A DNA stretch of 37,564 nucleotides from JBICIG01 sp043101605 (GTDB lineage Bacteria > Planctomycetota > Phycisphaerae > Phycisphaerales > UBA1924): NCBI GenBank assembly GCA_043101605.1, contig JBICIG010000040.1:1-37564 (forward strand). Reading direction: 5' to 3'. Shown piece by piece: positions 29,797-37,564 of the stretch; the stretch's first letter is position 1, and each line of letters starts with the position of its first letter. Under the pieces are notes generated by a model. That model did not search any database and was not told where the DNA came from. It saw only the letters and a list, made by a program, of their open reading frames with translations. Position numbers and translations under genes: made by a program.

Positions 29797-32709
29797 GTGA
29801 AGACCCTCTACCTCATCGACGGCTACGCGCAGTTCTTCCGCGCCTACCACGCCATCCGCACACCCATGACCAGCCCGGTCACCAAGGAACCCACCAACCT
29901 CTCCTTCGGGTTCCTCGGGATGCTCCTCAAACTCCTCCGCGGCGAGGGCAAGGTCGGTGGGCCCCCCGACTTCGTCGCCGTCACTCTCGATGTTTCGGGC
30001 GACCGCGGCACCTTTCGCTCGCAGCTCTATCCCGAATACAAAGCCACGCGACCCCCGCCACCCGAAGACCTGCCCATCCAGGTCGACCGCTGCCTCAAGG
30101 CCCTCGAAGCGATAGGCGTCCCGATCGTCGGCTCCGAGGGCGTCGAAGCCGACGATGTCATCGCGACCATGGTGCGAAGACTGCGCGCCCAGGACCCCGA
30201 CCTCCGCATCCGCATCATCAGCAAGGACAAAGACCTCAAGCAGCTCCTCGAGCCGGGCAAGGTCGAGCTCTACGACATCCACCACGACGCGGTGATCGAC
30301 GCCGCATCCCTCCACGCCGAAGCCGGCATCACCCCCGCACAGGTCGTCGACATGCTCGCGCTCATGGGCGACACCGTCGACAATGTGCCCGGCGTCGAGG
30401 GCATCGGGCCCAAGACCGCCGCCCAGCTCATCGCCCAGTACGGCAGCCTCGACGAACTCCTCGCCCACGCGGGCGAGATCAAGGGCAAACGCGGCGAACG
30501 CCTCCGCGCCGCGGCCGAGTCCCTCCAGCTCTCACGCCAACTCGTCACGCTGCGCGACGATGCGCCCGTCGACTTCGATCTCCAGGCCGCCGATCCCGCC
30601 GCGTTCAAGCTCGAGCAACTCATCCCGATCCTCCGCGAGCTCGGCTTCAACCGCTACCAGGACGAGGTGAAGGCCCTGCTGGGCCAGGCCGCCCCGATCG
30701 AGGCCGAAGCAGAGGCCGCCGCCGACCGAGCCCCGGGCCGGACCGCCGCGAAGAAGTCCGCCGCCGCCGATTCCTCGGGCGGCCTGTTCGACTCGGTCGA
30801 CCCCGTCACCATCGACACCGAGGGCGACTACGCCTGCATCCGCACCAAGAAGGACCTTGCCGCACTCGTCAAGCAGCTCAAGTCGGCCGACCTCTTCGCG
30901 ATCGACACCGAGACCACCTCCCTCAGCCCGATGCGGGCCGATCTCTGCGGCATCTCGGTCTCCACCGAGCCAGGCGCCGGCGCCTACATCCCCGTCCGCT
31001 CGCCCGATCGCTCCAACCACCTCGACGAACAGACCGTCCTCGACGCCTTCCGCCCGCTCCTCGAAGACCCCGGTATCGCCAAGTGCGGGCACAACCTCAA
31101 GTACGACCTGCTTGTCCTCCGCCGCGCCGGCGTCGAACTCAGGGGCTTCTCCAACCCGGATTCCTGCGACTCCATGGTCGCCAGCTACCTCATCGACGCC
31201 GCCCGCTCGGGGCACTCCCTCGACGCCCTTTCCCTCGCGCTGCTCGAACACTCGACCATCCCCATCCGCGACCTCATCGGCTCGGGCAAGAACCAACGGC
31301 GCTTCGACGAGGTGCCCCTCGAACTCGCCACTCCCTACGCCGCCGAGGACGCCGACATCTCGCTTCGCCTCGCTCGGATCATGAAGCCCGAGCTGCGCTC
31401 CATGCAGCTCGACACGCTCGAACGCGAACTCGAGCTCCCCCTCGTCCCCGTGCTCGCCGAGCTGGAGTGGAACGGCATCCTCGTCGACCCCGCCGAGCTC
31501 GACGCCCAGCGCGACCGCCTCGCTTCGCGCATCGAGGAACTCAGGGACGAGATCCGCCAACACGCGATCGACGCGACCGGCCGCGCGTTCGACCCCGATT
31601 CCCCCAAGCAGCTCGCCGGCATCCTCTTCAACGCACCCGACCACGACGAGTCCCCCGGGCTCGGGCTCAAGCCGCTCAAGCGCGGCAAGACCGGGCCCTC
31701 CACCGACGCCGAGGTCCTCGAGAAACTCGCCCAGGACGCGTCGATCGACTCAACCATCCCCGAATTGATCCTCGAGTACCGCCAGCTCGCCAAGCTCGTC
31801 AGCACCTACCTCGTCGCGCTCAAGGACGAGATCAACCCCGACACTAAGCGCATCCACGCCAGCTTCAATCAGACCGTCGCCGCGACCGGCCGCCTGTCAT
31901 CCTCCGATCCCAACCTCCAGAACATCCCCATCCGCACCGACCTCGGCCGCGAGATCCGAAGGGCCTTCATCGCCCCGCCCGGCCGCGTGCTCATCAGCGC
32001 CGACTACTCGCAGATCGAGCTCCGCCTGCTCGCCCATCTCTCGCGCGACCCCGCGCTCATCGAGGCCTTCGAGCGAGGCGACGACATCCACGCCGCCGTC
32101 GCCGCCCAGATCCACGGCGTCGACATCGCCGAGGTCTCCCGCGACCAACGATCGGGCGCAAAGATGGTCAACTTCGGCATCGTCTACGGCATCACGCCCT
32201 ACGGGCTCGCCCGCCGACTCGGCGTCTCCAACACCGAAGCGACCGAGATCATCGACTCGTACAAGAAGCGCTTCGCCGGCATCACCACCTTCCTCGAAGA
32301 GTGCGTCGCGTTCGCCAAGGACCACGGCTATGTCGAGACGATGTCCAAACGCCGCCGACCCATCAACGACCTCGACTCGCGCAACCCCGCCCGCCGCGCC
32401 TTCGCCGAACGGATCGCGATCAATTCCGTGGTGCAGGGCAGCGCCGCCGATCTCATCAAGATCGCGATGGTCGACCTGCACGCGCGCCTGAGCCCCCACG
32501 CCGCCCACCTCCGCGAGGGGCGCGATCCAGAAGTGCCCGGCACGCTCATGCTCCTACAGATCCACGACGAACTCGTCTTCGAGGCCCCGCAGGAACACGC
32601 CGACGCCGCCCGGTCGCTCATCGTCGAGCGCATGGAGAGCGCCATGAAACTGAGCGTGCCCCTGCAGGTAGACTCGGCCGTCTCGTCGAACTGGTTCGAC
32701 GGGAAGTAG
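29797..32709 (+). CDS. polA: DNA polymerase I
   Basis: Repair and Okazaki-processing polymerase, 970 aa, with all three domains. 5'-3' exonuclease at about 1-290 (IDGYAQFFRAYHAI, VEADDVIATM, ISKDKDLKQLL, GDTVDNVPGVEGIGPKTA). A linker rich in Ala follows. 3'-5' exonuclease at about 340-540 with intact acidic residues D370 and E372 (IDTETT), the D in GHNLKYDLLVL and YAAEDAD, so proofreading should work, unlike Taq. Polymerase domain: D736 in motif A (DYSQIELRLL), O-helix K789 and F793 (AKMVNFGIVYG), and H923-D924-E925 in motif C (QIHDELVFE). F793 predicts strong discrimination against dideoxynucleotides. It starts with GTG, apparently leaderless. The amidohydrolase gene follows after 14 bases. 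Confidence 0.97.
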   Translation: MKTLYLIDGYAQFFRAYHAIRTPMTSPVTKEPTNLSFGFLGMLLKLLRGEGKVGGPPDFVAVTLDVSGDRGTFRSQLYPEYKATRPPPPEDLPIQVDRCLKALEAIGVPIVGSEGVEADDVIATMVRRLRAQDPDLRIRIISKDKDLKQLLEPGKVELYDIHHDAVIDAASLHAEAGITPAQVVDMLALMGDTVDNVPGVEGIGPKTAAQLIAQYGSLDELLAHAGEIKGKRGERLRAAAESLQLSRQLVTLRDDAPVDFDLQAADPAAFKLEQLIPILRELGFNRYQDEVKALLGQAAPIEAEAEAAADRAPGRTAAKKSAAADSSGGLFDSVDPVTIDTEGDYACIRTKKDLAALVKQLKSADLFAIDTETTSLSPMRADLCGISVSTEPGAGAYIPVRSPDRSNHLDEQTVLDAFRPLLEDPGIAKCGHNLKYDLLVLRRAGVELRGFSNPDSCDSMVASYLIDAARSGHSLDALSLALLEHSTIPIRDLIGSGKNQRRFDEVPLELATPYAAEDADISLRLARIMKPELRSMQLDTLERELELPLVPVLAELEWNGILVDPAELDAQRDRLASRIEELRDEIRQHAIDATGRAFDPDSPKQLAGILFNAPDHDESPGLGLKPLKRGKTGPSTDAEVLEKLAQDASIDSTIPELILEYRQLAKLVSTYLVALKDEINPDTKRIHASFNQTVAATGRLSSSDPNLQNIPIRTDLGREIRRAFIAPPGRVLISADYSQIELRLLAHLSRDPALIEAFERGDDIHAAVAAQIHGVDIAEVSRDQRSGAKMVNFGIVYGITPYGLARRLGVSNTEATEIIDSYKKRFAGITTFLEECVAFAKDHGYVETMSKRRRPINDLDSRNPARRAFAERIAINSVVQGSAADLIKIAMVDLHARLSPHAAHLREGRDPEVPGTLMLLQIHDELVFEAPQEHADAARSLIVERMESAMKLSVPLQVDSAVSSNWFDGK

Positions 32710-32723
32710 CCCGGGAGCCCCGC

Positions 32724-34445
32724 ATGCGTCCGCCCCGAATTCTCATCGCGCTCCTCGCGGCCTGCGCCGGTCCCGCGCACGCGGCCCAGGACGGCACCAG
32801 GTTCTTCACGGGCGCCAACGCCTACACGATGGACGCCACGGCACCCCGCGCCGCGAACTTCGTGACCGTTGATGGGACCTTCTGGCGAATCAATGATCTC
32901 CTCGCGCCGGATGTCATCGCCGAGAACCCCGAAACCGCCGATGTCATCGACCTCGGCGGCGCCACCGTCGTCCCGGGCATCATCGACGCCCACGGGCACA
33001 TCGCCGGGCTCGGCGCCTTCGAACTCGGCGTCATCGACCTCTCGAGCGCCACCAGCGAGGAGAACATGGTCGCGATGGTCGCCGCCCGCGCGCGCATCAC
33101 GCCCGAAGGGCAGTGGATCGTCGGCGGGCGCTGGGACCACGAATCCTGGCCCGAACGCCAACTCCCCACTCAGGCGATGCTCTCCGAAGCGGTCCCGAAC
33201 AACCCCGTCTACCTCACCCGCGTCGACGGGCACGCCGGGCTCGCCAACGCCGCCGCCATGAAACTCGCCGGCGTCCACGCCAACACCCAGGCCCCGCCCG
33301 GCGGCGAGATCATCCGCGACCTCACCGGTGCGCCCACCGGCGTCTTCGTCGACAACGCCGAGTCGCTCATCACCCGCGCAATCAACGCCCCCACACCCAG
33401 CACCGAGGATCTCATCCTCGCCGCCCAGACCAAGCTCCTGAGCCTCGGCATCACCAGCGTCCACGACATGGGCATCTCCCTCGCCGACGCCGAGGTCTAC
33501 AAAAAGCTCGACCGCGAAGGCAGGCTCAAGCTCCGCGTCTACGGCGTCCTCAGCCACGCCGCCGCCAACGAGTACCTGCCCGACGGCGAGCAATACAAAG
33601 GCGACCGCTTCACCCTCCGCGCCATCAAGCTCTACGCCGACGGCGCCATGGGCTCCCGCGGCGCCTGGCTCAAGGAGCCCTACGAGGACAACCCCACCAA
33701 CGACGATGGCACGCCGCGCATCGGGCTCGCCGTCACGCCGATGTCTGAGATCGAGCGCATCTCGCGGCTTGCACACGCGAACGGCTGGCAGGTCTGCACG
33801 CACGCCATCGGCGACCGCGCCAACGCGGAGGTGCTCGAGTCCTACGCCCGCGTGATGATGACCGGTGACGACCCGATCGACGGCACCCCCCCACGCCACC
33901 GCATCGAACACGCCCAGTTGCTCGACCTCAACGACCTCCGGATGTTCGGCGACAACGACATCATCGCCTCCATGCAACCCCGCCACTGCGCCACCGATCA
34001 GCGCTGGGTCGTCGACCGCGTCGGCCCCGAACGCGCCAAGGGCGCGTACGCCTGGGCGAGCCTGCTCCGCCATGGCGTCAAGATCGCCGCCGGCAGCGAC
34101 TTCCCCGTCGAGCCCCCCAACCCCATGCTCGGCTTCCACGCCGCCGTCACACGCCAGCAGCCCAACGGCACGCCCGAACGCGGCTGGTACCCCGCCGAAC
34201 GCATGACCCGCGAAGAGGCCCTCCGCGCATTCACCCTCGACGCCGCCTACGCCGAGTTCGCCGAGGGAACCCGAGGCTCGATCACCCCCGGAAAGCGCGC
34301 CGACTTCGTCGTCCTCGACACCGACATCATGACCTGCGAGCCCGCCGACATCCTCAAGGCCCGCGTCCTCATGACCGTGATCGACGGCGAGATCGTCTAT
34401 CAGGTCGGCTTGAACGAAGACTCCGGAACCGGCTCCGGCAAGTAA
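32724..34445 (+). CDS. Exported YtcJ-like metal-dependent amidohydrolase
   Basis: Amidohydrolase-3 family (YtcJ-like) hydrolase, 573 aa, with a signal peptide: RILIALLAACAGPAHA with cleavage predicted after residue 20. Family motifs are GIIDAHGHIAG with metal ligands H90 and H92, GRWDHESW, DGHAGLANAAAM, HAIGDRAN, HRIEHAQLL and GSDFPVEPPNPM. YtcJ-like enzymes deacylate or hydrolyse amides, and the true substrate here cannot be predicted; export suggests a peptide- or cell-wall-related or environmental amide. The ATG at 32724 is preceded by GGGAG, 14 bases after the polA stop, so probably co-transcribed with polA. prmC follows 14 bases after the stop. Confidence 0.9.
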   Translation: MRPPRILIALLAACAGPAHAAQDGTRFFTGANAYTMDATAPRAANFVTVDGTFWRINDLLAPDVIAENPETADVIDLGGATVVPGIIDAHGHIAGLGAFELGVIDLSSATSEENMVAMVAARARITPEGQWIVGGRWDHESWPERQLPTQAMLSEAVPNNPVYLTRVDGHAGLANAAAMKLAGVHANTQAPPGGEIIRDLTGAPTGVFVDNAESLITRAINAPTPSTEDLILAAQTKLLSLGITSVHDMGISLADAEVYKKLDREGRLKLRVYGVLSHAAANEYLPDGEQYKGDRFTLRAIKLYADGAMGSRGAWLKEPYEDNPTNDDGTPRIGLAVTPMSEIERISRLAHANGWQVCTHAIGDRANAEVLESYARVMMTGDDPIDGTPPRHRIEHAQLLDLNDLRMFGDNDIIASMQPRHCATDQRWVVDRVGPERAKGAYAWASLLRHGVKIAAGSDFPVEPPNPMLGFHAAVTRQQPNGTPERGWYPAERMTREEALRAFTLDAAYAEFAEGTRGSITPGKRADFVVLDTDIMTCEPADILKARVLMTVIDGEIVYQVGLNEDSGTGSGK

Positions 34446-34459
34446 GCTCCGGGTGCACC

Positions 34460-35365
34460 ATGCCCCCCGCCGATCAAACCTGGACCACCCGCCGCCTCCT
34501 CGCGTGGATGCACCAGGCGTTCGAGGCCCGCGAACTCGACTCGCCCCGACTCATGGCCGAACTCCTGCTCTCCCATGTCATCGGGTGCGACCGACTCCGC
34601 CTCTACATGGACACCGACCGCCCGGCGAGCCCCCTCGAGCGACAGACCCTCCGCGAACTCGTCGCCCGCGCCCTCAACAACGAACCCGTGCAATACCTCG
34701 TCGGGCAGGCGTACTTCTTCGGCATCCCCTTCAAGGTCGCCCCGGGCGTCCTCATCCCACGCCCCTCGACCGAGACCATCATCGACCATGTCCTCCACCA
34801 CGCGCGCGCACGCCACACCTCCGACGCCGACACGATCCTCATCGCCGATGTCTGCACAGGATCCGGCGCGATCGCGCTGGCGCTCCTGAAGAACCTCACC
34901 GCCGGCCGCGCCATCGCGTCGGACCTCTCCCCCCAGGCCATCGCCATCGCCGCTGACAACGCCAAACGCCTCGAACTCGCCGATCGTGTCGACTTTGTCG
35001 AAGGCGACCTGCTCGACCCGGTCCGCGCACACCCGGCCGTCCGCCCCGGTTCGCTCCGATACCTCGTCAGCAACCCGCCCTATATCCCCGACGGAGAGTG
35101 GGACGCCGTCGAGCCCAATGTCCGCGACCACGAGCCCGAGATCGCCCTCCGCGCCAGCCCGGACGGGCTCACCTTCGTCCGCCCCATCCTCGAGCAGGGC
35201 CCCGAACTCCTCGAGCCGGGCGGCTTGATCCTCGTCGAGATCGCCGCCGCCACCGCCGACCACGCCCGCGCCATCGCCGAATCCAACAAACTTCTTGAAG
35301 GCGTGCGCATCCTCGACGACGGCGACGGGCTCCCGCGCGTCGTGGTCGGTCGCCGCAGAAACTGA
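34460..35365 (+). CDS. prmC: Peptide chain release factor N5-glutamine methyltransferase
   Basis: Methylates the glutamine of the GGQ motif in release factors RF1 and RF2, using SAM. 301 aa. The N-terminal helical domain (1-100) is typical, with LLLSHVIGCDRLRLYMD and EPVQYLVGQAYFFGIPF; the LIPRPSTE segment begins the catalytic domain. SAM motif I is DVCTGSGAIALALL, and the glutamine-binding NPPY is N205-P-P-Y208. Usual order in many bacteria is prfA-prmC; here no prfA is in view and it is the last gene of the polA run. It converges on the receiver protein with a 25-base gap. Confidence 0.95.
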   Translation: MPPADQTWTTRRLLAWMHQAFEARELDSPRLMAELLLSHVIGCDRLRLYMDTDRPASPLERQTLRELVARALNNEPVQYLVGQAYFFGIPFKVAPGVLIPRPSTETIIDHVLHHARARHTSDADTILIADVCTGSGAIALALLKNLTAGRAIASDLSPQAIAIAADNAKRLELADRVDFVEGDLLDPVRAHPAVRPGSLRYLVSNPPYIPDGEWDAVEPNVRDHEPEIALRASPDGLTFVRPILEQGPELLEPGGLILVEIAAATADHARAIAESNKLLEGVRILDDGDGLPRVVVGRRRN

Positions 35366-35390
35366 CATCTCGCCAAGCGACCGGCCCGCG

Positions 35391-37070
35391 TTACTTCGGA
35401 TGCTCCACCGCGTCGGGAACTTCATCCTCCGCCGCGGGCTCGCGAGACAGCGCCGAACGCACCTCCTCGATCATCCGCTCGATCTGGAAGGGTTTGAACA
35501 GCACCGCGCTCAGCCCCTCCTGGCTCGCGCGCACGATCGAGTGGTGCGGGTCGTACCCGAACCCCGTCATCAGGATCACCGGGATGTCCGGGTTCACCCG
35601 CCTCGCCGCGCTGAACACCTCGTACCCGTTGCGGTCGGGCATCTTGATGTCGCTGATAATCAGGTCGAACGCCTCGATCTCGCCGCGCTCGGCCCGCTCG
35701 AGCTCGTCGATCGCCAACCGCCCGTTCTCGCACACCACCACCGTCGCCCCGCGGTGCTTGAGCACATCCCCCAGCACCCGCCGGATCTTCGCCTCGTCGT
35801 CGGCGATCAGCACGCGACGGGTCACCAGCGCCGGGTCCACCTCCCGCCGCGCCAGCGCGCGCTCGACGCCAAGCAGCGTCTGGGGACCGGCCGCCACATT
35901 CCGCACCCGACGCCGGATCGACTCCACATCGGCCTTGATCCGCTGCAGGTGCGCCACCGACTCCGGATCCCGCGCCTCGTGGCTCGCCAGAAGGGTCTCC
36001 GCCTCGGCCAGAATGTCGTCCAGCGGCTCGCTCAGCTCCCCCTCGACGCGCCCGCACGCCACCTCGTTGGTCGCGCTCCGCTCGACCACCAGCAGATCGA
36101 GGATGTGCAGCGCGATCGCCACATGCCGCGCGAAGATCTCGGCGAACTGCAGGTCCGACGCCGTGAACGCCCCCGCCTCGGTCGACTCAATATCCATCAC
36201 GCCGATCACCTGGTCGTGGATCCGCAGCGGCACCGTCAGCGTCGCCTTCGCGTTGTCCACGCCCGGCAGGAACAGCGGGTCGGAATCCGGATCGGTGCAG
36301 AGATACGGCTCGCCCGTCGCCGCCACCCACCCGCAGATCCCGTTCCCCTCCTTGCTCGCGTACAGCTCCAGATCCTCGATGTCCTGCGGCAGCCCCCGGC
36401 TGATCACCACCTCCAGCCGACCCGACTTCTTGTCCAGCAGCCGGATCGAGAAGTTGTGGAAGTGCAGCAGGTCGTTCGCAAGCCGGATGACCTTCTTCTC
36501 GAGCATCCGCAGCCGCTCGACCATGTTCGCCCGCCGGATCTCCTCGGCATCCAGCCGAACCAGGTCCGCCCCGGCCCGCGCGATCGCGTCGATCTTGCGC
36601 TGGTGCTCGTACTCGGCCGTCACATCCCGGACCACCGCGACCAGCCGCGTCGGCTCCCCCTCGCCCCCCGCGAACGCCGACACCTCGACATCGGACACGC
36701 CCCCCGTCGCCGGCTCCACCCGGTAGCGCCGCGCATCGGTCCGTCCCGTCGCGTGCGCAATTTCCGCCCCCGCGTCCCGGCAGACGCCCATGACCGCCGC
36801 ACGGACCTCCCCGCTGCGATCCCCGAACCAGCGGTTCGACCAGAGCTCATCTCCCCCGAGCGACGCGAGCGCCACGCCCTCGCCGATCGCCCCCAGAAGC
36901 TGGGCCGCCAGCAGCGCATCAACGCCCGCGGGCACCGGGCTCGCCGCCCCGTTGCTCCCCTCGGCAGCGCGCACTTCGATGTCGTAAGCTCCCCCGAGCG
37001 CATGCTCGATCGCCCCGACATCCAGGCCGGGTGCCTCGAGCAGAATCAGCTTCGGTCGGCTCTTCGCCAT
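35391..37070 (-). CDS. PAS-GAF-receiver regulator with a HisKA-like segment lacking its histidine
   Basis: 559 aa from the ATG at 37070; other in-frame starts exist at 37088 and 37103. A first region (about 1-40) resembles a small receiver-like start, then a PAS-like domain ends near VVRDVTAEYEHQRK (about 155). A coiled coil leads to a GAF domain at about 190-330 (RLLDKKSGRLEVV, GICGWVAATGEPYLC, VPLRIHDQVIGVMDIES). Residues about 335-405 look like the two helices of a HisKA dimerisation domain (ELSEPLDDILAEAETLLA, then IKADVESIRRRVRNV), but the phospho-histidine is absent and no ATPase domain follows. The C-terminal receiver (about 430-550) has the acidic DDE pocket, D474 as phospho-acceptor in ISDIKMPD, T in LMTGFG and K in FKPF. 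It should therefore receive phosphate from another kinase. It is divergent from the ABC gene. Confidence 0.85.
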   Translation of the reverse strand: MAKSRPKLILLEAPGLDVGAIEHALGGAYDIEVRAAEGSNGAASPVPAGVDALLAAQLLGAIGEGVALASLGGDELWSNRWFGDRSGEVRAAVMGVCRDAGAEIAHATGRTDARRYRVEPATGGVSDVEVSAFAGGEGEPTRLVAVVRDVTAEYEHQRKIDAIARAGADLVRLDAEEIRRANMVERLRMLEKKVIRLANDLLHFHNFSIRLLDKKSGRLEVVISRGLPQDIEDLELYASKEGNGICGWVAATGEPYLCTDPDSDPLFLPGVDNAKATLTVPLRIHDQVIGVMDIESTEAGAFTASDLQFAEIFARHVAIALHILDLLVVERSATNEVACGRVEGELSEPLDDILAEAETLLASHEARDPESVAHLQRIKADVESIRRRVRNVAAGPQTLLGVERALARREVDPALVTRRVLIADDEAKIRRVLGDVLKHRGATVVVCENGRLAIDELERAERGEIEAFDLIISDIKMPDRNGYEVFSAARRVNPDIPVILMTGFGYDPHHSIVRASQEGLSAVLFKPFQIERMIEEVRSALSREPAAEDEVPDAVEHPK

Positions 37071-37121
37071 TGCGATGCCGGCCCTCATTTCACGCGGTCG
37101 CATCCCGTCCAACCCGTCCGG

Positions 37122-37127
37122 AGTCTA
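37122..37127 (-). promoter_or_regulatory. -10-like element of the receiver gene
   Basis: TAGACT on the minus strand, 18 bases before the ATG at 37103 and about 50 before that at 37070. It is the same hexamer as at polA and the lipoprotein gene but not abutting the chosen start. Confidence 0.4.
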
Positions 37128-37182
37128 GCCTGACACGGATCCGGGGGATCGGCGGGGCAAATCGCCGAAGAAACAGTGACTC

Positions 37183-37199
37183 CATCGGACAAACCGATG
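37183..37199. repeat. Inverted repeat between receiver and ABC genes
   Basis: CATCGG, ACAAA, CCGATG: a perfect 6-bp inverted repeat with a 5-base centre, in an AT-richer stretch 19 bases before the ABC gene. It could be a regulator's binding site or a 5'-leader hairpin. Confidence 0.35.
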
Positions 37200-37218
37200 A
37201 ACCACCCCTGAACCAACC

Positions 37219-37564
37219 ATGATTTCCGTCCGAGAAATCCACAAACACTACGGAAATGTTCGTGCGGTGCGCGGGGTCAGTTTCCAGATCCCCCCCAGAG
37301 CCGTCACCGGACTCCTCGGGCCCAACGGCGCGGGCAAGTCCACGACCATCCGCATGATCACCGGCTTCCTCCCCCCCGATGCCGGCTCCATCACCGTCGA
37401 CGGTCTCGACGCCCGCACCCAGAGCCTCGCCGTCCGCCGACGCATCGGTTATCTCCCCGAATCCGCCCCCGCCTATCCGGAGATGCGGACCATCGACTTC
37501 CTCCGCTACCGCGCCAAGCTCTTCGGCGTCCCCGCCCCCCAGCGCCGCACCGCCATTGAACGCT
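37219..37564 (+). CDS. ABC transporter ATPase, GldA/CcmA-like, partial
   Basis: N-terminal 115 residues of an ABC-2 type ATPase; the gene continues past the right edge. Walker A is GPNGAGKST at 34-42, and the segment at 76-84 reads IGYLPESAP, with Glu where most ABC proteins have the Q-loop Gln. That LPE form, followed by a run ending FLRYRAKLFGV, is typical of GldA-type ATPases (gliding-motility-like transporters) and related ABC-2 exporters that occur in planctomycetes. Signature motif and Walker B are outside the window. The ATG at 37219 has no Shine-Dalgarno site. Confidence 0.9.
   Translation, partial: MISVREIHKHYGNVRAVRGVSFQIPPRAVTGLLGPNGAGKSTTIRMITGFLPPDAGSITVDGLDARTQSLAVRRRIGYLPESAPAYPEMRTIDFLRYRAKLFGVPAPQRRTAIER

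Noticed and set aside
32328..34139. 603-codon minus-strand open frame.
   Set aside because: Opposite polA and the amidohydrolase; composition dominated by Gly, Val, Asp and Ala as expected of antisense.
10282..37070. The histidine kinase at 10282-11943 and the receiver protein at 35391-37070 as a cognate pair.
   Set aside because: They are 23 kb apart with no shared context; nothing in the sequence links them.

Overview
The window is high-GC DNA, densely packed with ordinary chromosomal genes on both strands, and almost certainly comes from a member of the Planctomycetota, most likely class Phycisphaerae. This is inferred from the combination of genes: a Bacillus-type sdhCAB operon next to a DUF1844 gene, an ECF-like sigma factor placed just upstream of a transmembrane Ser/Thr kinase, an mreBCD cluster followed by a GlmU-like NTP_transf_4/left-handed-helix protein, a MiaB with lineage-type insertions, and a GldA-like ABC ATPase. 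No rRNA, tRNA, CRISPR array, insertion sequence or prophage gene is visible. I see no base-composition break that would suggest recent transfer.

Layout. Bases 1-2100: nadC (minus, runs off the left edge) is divergent from fabI (plus), followed by a small charged protein. Bases 2114-8229 (minus): DUF1844 protein, sdhC, sdhA, sdhB and a two-helix membrane protein, read in that order. Bases 8306-10248 (plus): a proline-rich SurA-like lipoprotein overlapping yraN. Bases 10282-11943 (minus): an orphan membrane histidine kinase, divergent from miaB (12021-13676, plus). Bases 13685-19976 (minus): a tightly coupled three-gene unit made of a membrane coiled-coil protein with 22 hexapeptide repeats, a double von Willebrand A membrane protein and a SAM methyltransferase. 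Bases 20073-21104: a lone trpD. Bases 21117-24314 (minus): sigma factor then Ser/Thr kinase, divergent from a membrane-anchored coiled-coil protein (24637-25569). Bases 25844-28494: mreB, mreC, mreD. Bases 28542-35365: GlmU-like protein, polA, an exported YtcJ-like amidohydrolase and prmC. Bases 35391-37070 (minus): a PAS/GAF/receiver regulator with a HisKA-like segment that lacks its histidine. The window ends in the start of an ABC transporter ATPase.

How the genes fit together. The sdh operon is the respiratory complex II module. mreBCD and probably the GlmU-like gene belong to cell shape and envelope-sugar metabolism. The sigma/kinase/coiled-coil locus looks like an envelope-signalling module, and the VWA/repeat-protein operon looks like a membrane-associated machine of unknown purpose. 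These two loci are the best candidates for undescribed biology.

A recurring regulatory pattern runs across the window. At least six genes have a TANNNT -10-like element (TAGACT, TAGAAT or TACACT, often preceded by GA) ending only 6-8 bases before the start codon and no Shine-Dalgarno sequence, which predicts leaderless mRNAs. Genes with good Shine-Dalgarno sites (fabI, trpD, the sigma factor, the 24637 coiled-coil gene) lack this close element.
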